Shown: piece after piece, positions 51,673-60,050 of the stretch
How positions within the stretch are numbered: position 1 is the first letter of the stretch
Layout of the letters: the number at the start of each line of letters is the position of its first letter
Assembly (NCBI GenBank): GCA_050943335.1
Contig: JBMNOZ010000001.1
Span: 80,824-144,823, forward strand
Length of the DNA: 64,000 nucleotides
DNA from: JBMNOZ01 sp050943335
Lineage (GTDB): Bacteria > Bacillota > Desulfitobacteriia > Desulfitobacteriales > Syntrophobotulaceae
Direction of reading: 5' to 3'
Notes under the pieces: generated by a model
The model's input: only the letters and a program-made list of their open reading frames with translations
The model's database searches: none
Told to the model about the DNA's origin: nothing
Translations under genes and position numbers: made by a program

Positions 51673-53160
51673 ATGTCATCGCCAAAAATTAATGATTTGC
51701 GTTCAGCCCTGGAATGTTTAAAAAAACACCCCAATGAGTTTGTCGAAACAGATATTCCGGTCGATCCGTTTCTTGAGCTTACGGGTGTTTATCGGCGTTT
51801 TGGGGCCCGTGGAACCTGCATGCGTCCAACAAAAATAGGCCCTGCAATGATGTTCAATAATATTAAAGGGTATAAGGATGCAAGGGTTTTAATTGGACTC
51901 TTTGGAAGCCGAGAAAGGATTAAGTTGTTTTTAGGCGCGGAACCGGAACGACTGAGTTTTCTATTGAGTGAGGCCTTTAAAAATCCGATTGAGCCTATTG
52001 TTACAAAAGAGCCCCCACCTTGCCAAGAGGTTGTTCACTACGCGAAAGACAAGGATTTTGACATCAGAAAATTGCTCCCGGTTTTTACAGGAACAGAATT
52101 AGATGGGGGGCCCTTTATTAACAGTGGCTTATGTTATGCGTCGGATCCTGAAACAGGAAAATCAGATGTGACGATTCATCGTTTATGTGTGCAAAGCAGG
52201 GATGAAATAACCTGTAATATCGTAAACGGTCGTCATATAGGTGAATTCTATGAAAAAGCAGAAAAAATGGGAAAACCGTTGCCTCTCTCAATAAGCATAG
52301 GTGTTGATCCAGCAATTGAAATAGGAGCTTGTGTCGAGGCGCCAACTACACCACTTGGTTTTGATGAGTTAGCTATAGCAGGCGCTTTGAGAAAAGAGCC
52401 AGTTAAGCTGTCTCAATGTCTCACGATTGATGAAAAAGCAATTGCTAACGCGGAATATGTTCTTGAAGGAGAACTGTTACCAGGTGTGTATATTGACGAA
52501 GATCAAACTAGAAAAACTGGTTATGCAATTCCTGAGTTTCCCGGTTACATGGGAAGAGCCACTACAAAAGAATCCATTGGTTTAAAAGCGCCAGTTTTTA
52601 AGGTAAAAGCAGTAACGCACAGAAAAAACCCAATTTTCCGAAACTTAATCGGTTGTAGTGAGGAACATGTAAATATGGTAGGTTTACCTACCGAAGCAAG
52701 TATTTTTAACATGGTTGAAAAAGCCATGCCTGGCAAATTGTTGAATGTTTACTGTCCGCCTTCAGGAGGAGGTAAGCTTTGCGCTATCTTGCAGTTTAGA
52801 AAAAGCGAACCCAGCGATGAAGGAAGACAAAGGCAGGCAGCACTTTTAGCATTTTCAGCATTTTCGGAGCTTAAACATGTAACGATTGTTGACGAAGATG
52901 TGGATATATTTGATCCCTTTGACGTGATGTGGGCAATGACAACGCGGTACCAGGGAGATATAGATACGATATTTATTAAAGGTGTAAAGTGCCATGTTGT
53001 AGACCCCTCATCATCCCCCGACTATAACCCTTATATCAGTCAGAGAGGTATAGCTTGCAAAACAATATTTGATTGTACTGTTCCTTATCACCTTAAAAAT
53101 AGGTTTAAGAGAGCTAAGTTTATGGACATTGATCCAAAAAAATGGGATATAAACGTCTAA
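51673..53160 (+). CDS. ubiD: UbiD-family decarboxylase
   Basis: 495 residues, full length. Family segments: NIKGYKDARVLIGLFGSRER, GPFINSGLCYASDPETG, INIVNGRHIG-like CNIVNGRHIGEFYEKA, EFPGYMGRATTKESIGLKAPVFKVKAVTHRKNPIF and the active-site region VVDPSSSPDYNP near 445. It uses prenyl-FMN from UbiX for reversible, non-oxidative decarboxylation of (aryl)acrylic, hydroxybenzoic or similar acids. AGGAGGG site before the ATG. Substrate cannot be read from the sequence. Confidence 0.93.
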   Translation: MSSPKINDLRSALECLKKHPNEFVETDIPVDPFLELTGVYRRFGARGTCMRPTKIGPAMMFNNIKGYKDARVLIGLFGSRERIKLFLGAEPERLSFLLSEAFKNPIEPIVTKEPPPCQEVVHYAKDKDFDIRKLLPVFTGTELDGGPFINSGLCYASDPETGKSDVTIHRLCVQSRDEITCNIVNGRHIGEFYEKAEKMGKPLPLSISIGVDPAIEIGACVEAPTTPLGFDELAIAGALRKEPVKLSQCLTIDEKAIANAEYVLEGELLPGVYIDEDQTRKTGYAIPEFPGYMGRATTKESIGLKAPVFKVKAVTHRKNPIFRNLIGCSEEHVNMVGLPTEASIFNMVEKAMPGKLLNVYCPPSGGGKLCAILQFRKSEPSDEGRQRQAALLAFSAFSELKHVTIVDEDVDIFDPFDVMWAMTTRYQGDIDTIFIKGVKCHVVDPSSSPDYNPYISQRGIACKTIFDCTVPYHLKNRFKRAKFMDIDPKKWDINV

Positions 53161-53174
53161 GGATTAAAAAATCC

Positions 53175-53205
53175 TCATGGTAGACGCTTAAAGCGTCTAC
53201 CATGA
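53175..53205 (+). repeat. Perfect 15-bp stem hairpin after ubiD
   Basis: TCATGGTAGACGCTT, one A, AAGCGTCTACCATGA, starting 14 bases after the stop. No T run. Same core (CGCTT-W-AAGCG) and layout as the hairpin at 33059, although the outer stem differs. Likely protects the ubiD mRNA end. Confidence 0.85.
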
Positions 53206-53389
53206 AATAGCAATTAAAGACAAAGATTGTGAATATAATAGCAAAAAACGAAAATATTTGCAAGGATAAATTGGAATAATGCAGTTTACTGGTAAGGAAA
53301 TGCTTAGTGACAATTTAAACAATTCCGCGGATGTTTAAAACCGATATGCTAATCGCGAATTTAAAGATTTGAGATAGGAGGATACTATT

Positions 53390-54916
53390 ATGGAATCCAA
53401 AACGAATTTACAAGTTCCGCCGAAGGCAACAAAAGTTCGTATTGGTGGAATATCAATCCATTTAATTATTGGTTTGGTCATTATGTTCGGGGTAGGTTTT
53501 TTACCAGCGCCTGCTCCAATCACTCCAGTCGGTATGAAGGTAATTGGGCTATTCATCGGGGTTGTTTATTTATGGTCAACTGTTGCTATGGATTGGCCAA
53601 GTCTTTTAGCAATAGCCGCCTCTTCCTTTTATATACATTTATTAATTCCAGAAAGCCCGACAGCTCACTATGGTCCTTGGAGAGCAGTCCAAGAGTCGTT
53701 AGGGAATTGGGTAGTTGGCTTTATAATTGGAGCGTTGCTTTTGACCCACGCTTTGACGCAAGCTGGGTTTACAAGACGGGTAGCGTTATGGTTTATGACC
53801 CGCAAGTTTTCTCAAAGAGGTCCTTGGTCATTTACGTGCGCGTTTTTTTTAGCGATTTTGGTAATAGGGTGCTTTATTGATGCAGCCCCGGCAATTATTT
53901 TTGCGCTAGCTATTGCTTATGTTATTTTTGAAAGACTGGGTTATCAAAAGGGTGATAAATATCCAATTATGGTTGTCATTGGTTTAGCTTTTATAGTCAA
54001 TATTGCTTTCGGAATGACACCAATTTCCCACCCTGTACCTTTAATTGGGATGAGCGTTTTTACCTCCATTACCGGAGCTCAAATTAGCTTTTTCGAATAT
54101 ATGGCTGTTTGTGTTCCAGTAGGCTTGATTATATTCGTATTATTGATGTTGTTTTTCCGTTTTATTGTCAAACCAGACGTTAGTAAGTTTAAAGATATTG
54201 ATTACAACGAGTTACTCGGAGAAATGCCCGGCCCAATGAATTTGCGTGAAAAATTGACTGTTTTAATTTATTTCCTTGTTGTTATTTTTTGGCTTGCGCC
54301 TGGCTTCTTTTCGATAGTTAATCCTAATGCAGCGATTGCCCATTATTTAGATCAGATAACTATTCTCATGCCAACATATATTGGTGTTATTATCATGTTG
54401 ATTTTGAAAGTCGACGGTAAACCTCTATTAGACTTTGAAGATTGTTTTAAAACTGTAGTGCCATATAAAGTTCTGGCTTTGATCGCTTGTGCGATGCTTT
54501 TTGGAACTTTATTAACTCAAGAAGCAACTGGATTAAACGATTTTATCATTGGAAAAATTATGCCGATTATTGAGCAAGGATATTCACCTTTCATTATTGT
54601 TAGTGCATTGCTAATAATTATAATTATCGCTGCTAATCTTTTAAATCATGCTCCAGTAACGGTTTTATTTGTAGCCGTTTTTACGCCAATAGCAATGCAA
54701 ATGAGCATCGAGCCCAAAATAATGGGGATCCTTGCTACTTTTGCGGGTCAATTAGGTTTTATGCTTCCTCCTGTATTGGTTACGGTAGCTTTAGTTTATG
54801 GGGATAAATATTCAAAACCTAGTAAGGTATTATTATATGGTGCAGTTACAATGGTTATCTGCATGATTGCGATAACTCTAGTAGGATACCCGCTTGCAAA
54901 GGGGATTCTAGGCTGA
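53390..54916 (+). CDS. SLC13/DASS-like anion permease
   Basis: 508 residues, about 11-12 membrane helices. GFLPAPAPITPVGMKVIGLFIG at the start, two GAxxLTxAL-like regions (FIIGALLLTHALTQAGF), LNHAPVTVLFVAVFTPIA near the end, resembling the SNT-type hairpin of divalent-anion:sodium symporters. It probably takes up the carboxylic acid used by UbiD, or exchanges it. GGAGG site before the ATG. Confidence 0.83.
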   Translation: MESKTNLQVPPKATKVRIGGISIHLIIGLVIMFGVGFLPAPAPITPVGMKVIGLFIGVVYLWSTVAMDWPSLLAIAASSFYIHLLIPESPTAHYGPWRAVQESLGNWVVGFIIGALLLTHALTQAGFTRRVALWFMTRKFSQRGPWSFTCAFFLAILVIGCFIDAAPAIIFALAIAYVIFERLGYQKGDKYPIMVVIGLAFIVNIAFGMTPISHPVPLIGMSVFTSITGAQISFFEYMAVCVPVGLIIFVLLMLFFRFIVKPDVSKFKDIDYNELLGEMPGPMNLREKLTVLIYFLVVIFWLAPGFFSIVNPNAAIAHYLDQITILMPTYIGVIIMLILKVDGKPLLDFEDCFKTVVPYKVLALIACAMLFGTLLTQEATGLNDFIIGKIMPIIEQGYSPFIIVSALLIIIIIAANLLNHAPVTVLFVAVFTPIAMQMSIEPKIMGILATFAGQLGFMLPPVLVTVALVYGDKYSKPSKVLLYGAVTMVICMIAITLVGYPLAKGILG

Positions 54917-55016
54917 TTTAAAAAGGCTTTGTCTGTTGTATAATAGTGTAAAATTTTTCGTTTTGACATTTTGATAGTTTGGTTAGAGATTTTAATTGGA
55001 AATTGGATTCGAAGAT

Positions 55017-55078
55017 GAAGGATTATATTATTTAGCACACAAGTAAGAGCAGTGAAATTTAATATAATCCTTCTTTTT
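55017..55078 (+). terminator. Terminator with large loop between the permease and hutP
   Basis: GAAGGATTATATT (55017-55029) and AATATAATCCTTC (55061-55073) are perfectly complementary, followed by TTTTT. The 31-base loop contains several NAG triplets, which is what HutP recognises in Bacillus, but not in the regular spacing. Confidence 0.7.
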
Positions 55079-55133
55079 GCTCTATGTAGGTTGTCTAAAC
55101 CGTCTTTGAAATTTTCGAGATTAATGAAAAAAT

Positions 55134-55157
55134 AGCACTAACGGGGGTTAGTGCTAG
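55134..55157 (+). promoter_or_regulatory. Perfect hairpin at the hutP start
   Basis: TAGCACTAAC, GGGG, GTTAGTGCTA, ending 10-20 bases before the hutP ribosome site. It could be an operator or an autoregulatory RNA element for HutP. Confidence 0.55.
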
Positions 55158-55171
55158 AAGAAAGGAAACGC

Positions 55172-55606
55172 TTGAGAATGAAAACCGTAAATACTGGAAG
55201 CGATCAACAATTAAAGCCTGCTAGGCAATTTTGCTCTGCATTTGGAAAAGGGGATAAACGTATTGAGGTGGCGGCAATGTGCTGCGGCAGGGATGTTGCG
55301 GTTACTGTTGTCGGGGGAATAAAACATCATATAGGTGCTGTAGCTTTGGCAGTTCCACGGCCAAGTCTTAAAGATCCTTCAGAAATATCGGCTTCGGCTT
55401 CTGTAATCTGTGTTACAGGTCATAAAGATGATGAGTTGGCACGAGATATCGCCTTAAAGTTTTCTTCAACTTTAAATTGTATTGCTTCAGTCAGCGTAGG
55501 AATTCACATTGATCAGGCGCAGGAAGAAGAAATAGGAATTTTGATTCATAACAGCGAATGTGCTGTGAATAGTTTAATTAATCAACTGCGAAAGAACAAT
55601 TACTGA
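55172..55606 (+). CDS. HutP-family RNA-binding protein
   Basis: About 144 residues. RIEVAAMCCGRDVAVTVVGGIKHHIGAVALAVPRPSL shows the HH(I/L)G motif that in Bacillus HutP binds histidine and Mg2+. Bacillus HutP is an antiterminator of the histidine-utilisation operon. No hut genes are here, so the target may be the neighbouring transport/decarboxylase genes or its own mRNA. Start is uncertain: TTG 55172 (GAAAGG site 6 bases before) or ATG 55178. Confidence 0.82.
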   Translation: MRMKTVNTGSDQQLKPARQFCSAFGKGDKRIEVAAMCCGRDVAVTVVGGIKHHIGAVALAVPRPSLKDPSEISASASVICVTGHKDDELARDIALKFSSTLNCIASVSVGIHIDQAQEEEIGILIHNSECAVNSLINQLRKNNY

Positions 55607-55664
55607 GGGAAAAAGTTTATTGTTACCGGCAAATTATAGTAAACACTGAACTTTCAGATTAGTA

Positions 55665-56090
55665 CTATTTATAATACAAACCTGCTAATTCCATTTGTTT
55701 GTTAAAGCTGATTGTATAGGTAAAAGTTTTCTCTTCGTATTTTACTTTGGCGATTACAACGGCAAAATCTTCATTTCTGCTCTTGTCTGTATGGCCGGAA
55801 ATGTTCATTTTTTGGATTTCCTCTATTTTTCCGCCTTGACCGAGGTCTTCAAAGATTTTAGAAAATACTTCATCGGTAAGCGCGGCTTTCATTTCCTCAC
55901 TGGCAATGGCTTTTAGGCCTTCGGCATCTTTATTGTTAAGCAGGGAAATAATGTTTTCCGCTTCTTTTTTTACCTCATCCTCATTAAAGCCGGCTGTTAA
56001 TTTTTTACTGCCACAGCCGGTGGCTAGAGAAAGACATAGCGTTAAAATAAGTATGAGGGTGATCCAGGCTTTTGTCTTTTGACTGTTCAT
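55665..56090 (-). CDS. Lipoprotein, DUF3887-like
   Basis: 141 residues. A signal peptide with lipobox LSLATGC (Cys near 26) is followed by FNEDEVKKEAENIISLLNNKDAEGLKAIASEEMKAAL, the pattern of DUF3887 domains. Outer face of the cytoplasmic membrane. Function unknown. It is followed on the same strand by nothing; upstream is a small membrane protein. Confidence 0.8.
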   Translation of the reverse strand: MNSQKTKAWITLILILTLCLSLATGCGSKKLTAGFNEDEVKKEAENIISLLNNKDAEGLKAIASEEMKAALTDEVFSKIFEDLGQGGKIEEIQKMNISGHTDKSRNEDFAVVIAKVKYEEKTFTYTISFNKQMELAGLYYK

Positions 56091-56105
56091 TATTATTCCT
56101 CCTGT

Positions 56106-56306
56106 TTACCGTTTTCTTTTTTTAGAACGGCCTTTTTTCTTAACCGGTTGCGATTTTGCTCTCATTCTTCTTTCGATAAAACTTGTTAAAAGTATAAGAG
56201 CTCCTAAGACAATAACGGAGATAAACAAAGCGGTAGTCCGAAAGGTAATATAAGTTAAGAAGTTTAAGGCTAACAATATTAGGCCAAACCTTTTAAGTGT
56301 TCTCAT
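56106..56306 (-). CDS. Small membrane protein of unknown function
   Basis: 66 residues, two hydrophobic helices (LILLALNFLTYITF and ALFISVIVLGALILLTSF), then a very basic tail (KKKGRSKKRKR). AGGAG site. It runs 15 bases before the lipoprotein gene in the same direction, so the two are probably cotranscribed. Confidence 0.6.
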   Translation of the reverse strand: MRTLKRFGLILLALNFLTYITFRTTALFISVIVLGALILLTSFIERRMRAKSQPVKKKGRSKKRKR

Positions 56307-56329
56307 CTTACTCTCCTTTTAAATGTAAT

Positions 56330-56382
56330 ATTAAAACTTGACTTGCGCCGCGGAAAAAACCGCAAGCGTGGAATCAAGTCTT
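56330..56382 (-). terminator. Stem-loop after the M15 peptidase gene (minus strand)
   Basis: On the minus strand ACTTGA and TCAAGT form the outer stem and CTTGCGG/CCGC the inner one, then TTTTAATATT. Confidence 0.5.
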
Positions 56383-57363
56383 TTAAAAACTATACTTATA
56401 TTCTACCACACTATCCTCAAGCTTTAAGAGTTCTTCTTCAATAAACCAGACATATTTCATGGCTTCCTCATTATTTTGCAAACCGTCGTACCAGGGCAAA
56501 CCGGGAACTGGGGGTTTAGAGAAGTAGCGAGCCTTAAGAATGATTTCCGGGCGATATTCGTAATGCATAATATCAAAATTCCCCCATTTGCCTCCCCAGA
56601 TAAAGCCATGTTTTTCGAAAATCGAGACCATCTCTTGAGGATAAGCTTCCAATCGTTTCTGTCCTTCCTCTCTGCTGGACCAGCGCCAGTAGTCATATTT
56701 ATTATTATTTAGATCGATGGCAATGCCGAAGGCATGAGAGCTTAAACGGTTCGTACCACCGATTAAGCGGTAATAATAAGCTCCGCTGCTAGGAAAAGCC
56801 GCTCTATAGATTTTATAATTTGACCTGGCTAGAGGGAGGAGTTCTTTCATTACGGAGCGCAGGGCTTCAGCGGCACCGTTATTCTTATTAAACTCGATAA
56901 AACGATAGCCGATACTAACCTTGACTAAGTTTTTTTGAATTTGACTTTTATTCTGGCCATAAACCTCCTTTAACAGGGGATAAATTCGCACACAGCCCGG
57001 ATTATAGTTAGGGGGCAACAGCTCGGTTATTTCAGCCAGGGGATAGATTTGCTCCAGCATATCTTGGATATCCGGATTTCCGGATTTTTGCCAACGGTTT
57101 TTGTCTTTCCAGTCATCATACAGGATTTTAGTTCCTGAATTAAGGACTACTTGATACTGACCTTTATCGTTTTTTGCCAAACCTTTTATAGTGTCAGGGT
57201 AAGCTAGCATTAGACACAAGATATCTCTTTTCATAGTGGCCTCATATCCGTAATCTCCCGGTTGCATGACAGCTTTTGTGTGAAAGAGATCATTTTTCCA
57301 TCCTAAGTAAATTCCTGAGAGAATAAATAGGGCTACTAAAAATATCTTAAAGAGATGTTTCAC
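56383..57363 (-). CDS. M15-family D,D-carboxypeptidase-type peptidase
   Basis: About 326 residues from the GTG at 57363 (GGAGGG 8 bases upstream); an ATG at 57399 is in frame. N-terminal membrane anchor or signal (FKIFLVALFILSGIYLG). The VanY/M15 zinc site is clear: SSHAFGIAIDLNNNKYDYWRW near 220-240 and IMHYEYRPE near 285. It probably trims peptidoglycan peptides outside the membrane. The long N-terminal part (residues 30-150) is not typical. Confidence 0.82.
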   Translation of the reverse strand: MKHLFKIFLVALFILSGIYLGWKNDLFHTKAVMQPGDYGYEATMKRDILCLMLAYPDTIKGLAKNDKGQYQVVLNSGTKILYDDWKDKNRWQKSGNPDIQDMLEQIYPLAEITELLPPNYNPGCVRIYPLLKEVYGQNKSQIQKNLVKVSIGYRFIEFNKNNGAAEALRSVMKELLPLARSNYKIYRAAFPSSGAYYYRLIGGTNRLSSHAFGIAIDLNNNKYDYWRWSSREEGQKRLEAYPQEMVSIFEKHGFIWGGKWGNFDIMHYEYRPEIILKARYFSKPPVPGLPWYDGLQNNEEAMKYVWFIEEELLKLEDSVVEYKYSF

Positions 57364-57462
57364 AGTATTTATCCCTCCAAGCTCCTTATAAAGGAGCATT
57401 TTTTCGCTTTATTTTAAATTTATGAGGGGAAAATTAAATTATTATTTGAAACAACCCAACTC

Positions 57463-57524
57463 TTGACAAGGGGGAAAAAGAGTAATAGATTATATATGAA
57501 TGATTGTTCAAGTGTTCATGTGGT
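57463..57524 (+). promoter_or_regulatory. Promoter and probable metal-regulator operator of cadC-cadA
   Basis: TTGACA (57463-57468), 17 bases, TAGATT (57486-57491), then ATGAATGATTGTTCAAGTG and TTCAT at about 57497-57520, an imperfect inverted repeat of the ATGAAC/GTTCAT type bound by CadC/SmtB-family repressors. Confidence 0.6.
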
Positions 57525-57553
57525 TTGTATGATTCTTAAAGGAGCGATTATAG

Positions 57554-57916
57554 ATGGAAGCCAGAACTGAAAAATTAGGGTGTGATTGTACCGTAATTCA
57601 CGAGCGGGTTGTAAATCGGGTTCGGAATTTAATGCCTGAGGAAGAAAGTCTTTATAATCTGGCCGAACTTTTTAAGGTCTTTGGTGATAGTACTAGAATA
57701 AGGATTCTTTGGGCTTTATCTGAATCGGAAATGTGTGTTTGTGATCTAGCTGTTCTTTTAAATATGACTCAATCAGCTATTTCCCATCAACTGCGGATTT
57801 TAAAACAAGCCCGTTTGGTAAAAAATCGTCGGGAAGGCAGGGTGGTGTTTTACTCCCTTGATGATGCTCATGTTAAAAGTATTTTTGAGCAAGGAATGAT
57901 CCATATTCAGGAATAA
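57554..57916 (+). CDS. cadC: ArsR/SmtB-family metalloregulator (CadC type)
   Basis: 120 residues. Winged helix ESLYNLAELFKVFGDSTRIRILWALSESEMCVCDLAVLLNMTQSAISHQLRILKQARLV, split here as TQSAISHQLRILK for the recognition helix. Cys pair CVCDL in the alpha-3 helix and Cys residues in the N-terminal part (GCDCTV) form the CadC alpha-3N site for Cd2+, Pb2+ or Zn2+. Metal release from DNA would open cadA 22 bases downstream. Confidence 0.9.
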   Translation: MEARTEKLGCDCTVIHERVVNRVRNLMPEEESLYNLAELFKVFGDSTRIRILWALSESEMCVCDLAVLLNMTQSAISHQLRILKQARLVKNRREGRVVFYSLDDAHVKSIFEQGMIHIQE

Positions 57917-57938
57917 TGTCCAGGAAGGAGGAGGGGCA

Positions 57939-60050
57939 ATGGCAGAGATAAAAGTATTAAAATTAGAAGGTCTGGATTGCGCAAACTGCGCGGCTGAAAT
58001 AGAAAAACAAATTAACAAATTAGAAGGAGTAAGTAGCGTACGACTGGATTTACTCCCCGGCAAGCTCATAATTGAAGCTTTAGACAAGAAAAAACTCCTC
58101 AAAATTACAGACCGTGTTCCTCAGATAATTAATTCTATCGAACATGGGGTAAAAGTTATTGACCCGGAAAAGGAAAGACCTTCTCAAGATTCGAGAGATA
58201 GAAAATCGATTGTTTTTTTCACAATCGGCGTCGTGGCATTTTTAGGGGCTTTGATTCCCAATTCTCCTTTAGGTCTAAAAGTTACCCTTTTTCTAGGCGC
58301 CTATTTGCTTATCGGGTGGCCGGTAATATTTCGAGCCTTGAGAAACTTGGTTCAAGGCAGGATTTTTGATGAAAACTTTTTAATGTTTATCGCTACTGTT
58401 GCGGCCTTTTCTATCCGGGAGTTTCCGGAGGCAGTTGCGGTAATGCTGTTTTACCGGATTGGGATTTACTTTCAAAAGCGGGCGGTTGACCGTTCTCGGC
58501 GTTCAATTACAAGCTTAATGAATATACGTCCCGATTATGCCAATTTGGAAACAGGGGACGAGGTGGTTAGAGTTTCCCCGGAAGAAGTAGAGATTGGACA
58601 GAATATTCTGGTCCAGCCCGGGGAAAGAGTGCCCCTGGATGGTGTGGTTATTAAAGGGTCCTCTTTCCTGGACACCTCGGCTCTCACCGGGGAATTTGTC
58701 CCCCGGAAAACCGGAATTGGGGATCAGGTTTTGGCTGGATTTATTAATCAAAATGGTCTATTAACTGTAAAAGTGACTAAGAGTTATGAGGAATCTACAG
58801 TAGCGGGAATTTTAAAAATGGTTGAGGAAGCCAGTAGTAGAAAAGCTCCCGCTGAGAATTTCATTACCAAATTCGCTCGTTACTATACCCCAATTGTGGT
58901 TCTAGCGGCAGCTATGCTAGCGATAATTCCTACCTTGTTCTTAGAAGGAGCGATATTTTCCGATTGGCTTTATCGAGCGTTGGTTTTCTTAGTTGTCTCC
59001 TGCCCCTGCGCTTTAGTGATTTCCATTCCTTTAAGTTTCTTCGGGGGCATAGGCGGTGCTTCTCGTCAGGGAATTTTGATTAAAGGTGGTAATTATTTAG
59101 AGGCTTTAAACAGTGTGCGGGCTTTGGTTTTTGATAAAACTGGCACTTTAACCGAAGGGGTATTTGAAGTGACAAATATTCTACCGGTGGGCGGCATTTC
59201 AGAACAGGAATTACTGAAATTTGCGGCCTTGGCTGAGAAACACTCTAATCACCCTATCGCAGTATCTATTCGAAAAAAATATGGGGAGGATTGGGGAGAG
59301 TATGAAGTTAGGGATTACCAGGAGATCAGCGGCTACGGGGTTAAAGCAACTGTTGATAACAAAATTGTTTTAGCCGGTAATCACAAACTTTTAGCCCGGG
59401 AAGGTATTGCTGTAGAGAAAAAAGCTGTTCGGGGAACAGTTGTCTATGTGGCTGTAGAGGGGCAGTACATGGGCTGTATTAGCATTTCCGACAAAGTGAG
59501 AAAGGACACCGCGAAAGCGCTTAAAAATCTTAAACAAGCCGGGATTCAAAAGATTATTATGCTCACCGGGGATAATAAAACTGTCAGTGAGTCTTTAGGG
59601 AAAGAATTAGGGTTTGATGAGGTTTACGCGGAATTGCTTCCTCATGAAAAAGTGAAGATTTTTGAGAGAATAGAGAGAGAGAAGAAACCCCAGACAAAAA
59701 TCGGTTTTGTCGGGGACGGGATTAACGATGCTCCGGTTTTGGCCCGGGCAGATATTGGAATTGCTATGGGTGGATTAGGTACTGATGCGGCAATTGAGGC
59801 TGCGGATATTGTCTTAATGACTGATGAGCCATCTAAGCTATCCACAGCCTTTCGCATTGCGGGTCTGACTAGGAAGATAGTGTGGCAAAATATTGTTTTT
59901 GCTTTAGGAGTAAAATTTGCAGTCCTCTTACTGGGAGCCTTAGGCATGGCTTCCATGTGGGAAGCGGTATTTGCCGATGTGGGAGTTGCAATTCTCGCTA
60001 TTTTAAATGCGATGCGCGTTCTCAGCTCAAGCCCAAAGCTTTCTTCTTAG
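57939..60050 (+). CDS. cadA: Heavy-metal-translocating P-type ATPase (Cd2+/Zn2+/Pb2+)
   Basis: 703 residues: an N-terminal HMA domain with GLDCANCAAEIE, the ion-path VSCPCALVISIPLSFFGG, phosphorylation DKTGTLTEGVFE, HSNHPIAVSIRKKYG with the HP dipeptide, and MLTGDNKTVSESLG and GDGINDAPVLARADIGIAMG. It exports Cd2+, Zn2+ or Pb2+. AGGAGGAGG site before the ATG. Its end overlaps the convergent cooS-like gene by 29 bases. Confidence 0.95.
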   Translation: MAEIKVLKLEGLDCANCAAEIEKQINKLEGVSSVRLDLLPGKLIIEALDKKKLLKITDRVPQIINSIEHGVKVIDPEKERPSQDSRDRKSIVFFTIGVVAFLGALIPNSPLGLKVTLFLGAYLLIGWPVIFRALRNLVQGRIFDENFLMFIATVAAFSIREFPEAVAVMLFYRIGIYFQKRAVDRSRRSITSLMNIRPDYANLETGDEVVRVSPEEVEIGQNILVQPGERVPLDGVVIKGSSFLDTSALTGEFVPRKTGIGDQVLAGFINQNGLLTVKVTKSYEESTVAGILKMVEEASSRKAPAENFITKFARYYTPIVVLAAAMLAIIPTLFLEGAIFSDWLYRALVFLVVSCPCALVISIPLSFFGGIGGASRQGILIKGGNYLEALNSVRALVFDKTGTLTEGVFEVTNILPVGGISEQELLKFAALAEKHSNHPIAVSIRKKYGEDWGEYEVRDYQEISGYGVKATVDNKIVLAGNHKLLAREGIAVEKKAVRGTVVYVAVEGQYMGCISISDKVRKDTAKALKNLKQAGIQKIIMLTGDNKTVSESLGKELGFDEVYAELLPHEKVKIFERIEREKKPQTKIGFVGDGINDAPVLARADIGIAMGGLGTDAAIEAADIVLMTDEPSKLSTAFRIAGLTRKIVWQNIVFALGVKFAVLLLGALGMASMWEAVFADVGVAILAILNAMRVLSSSPKLSS

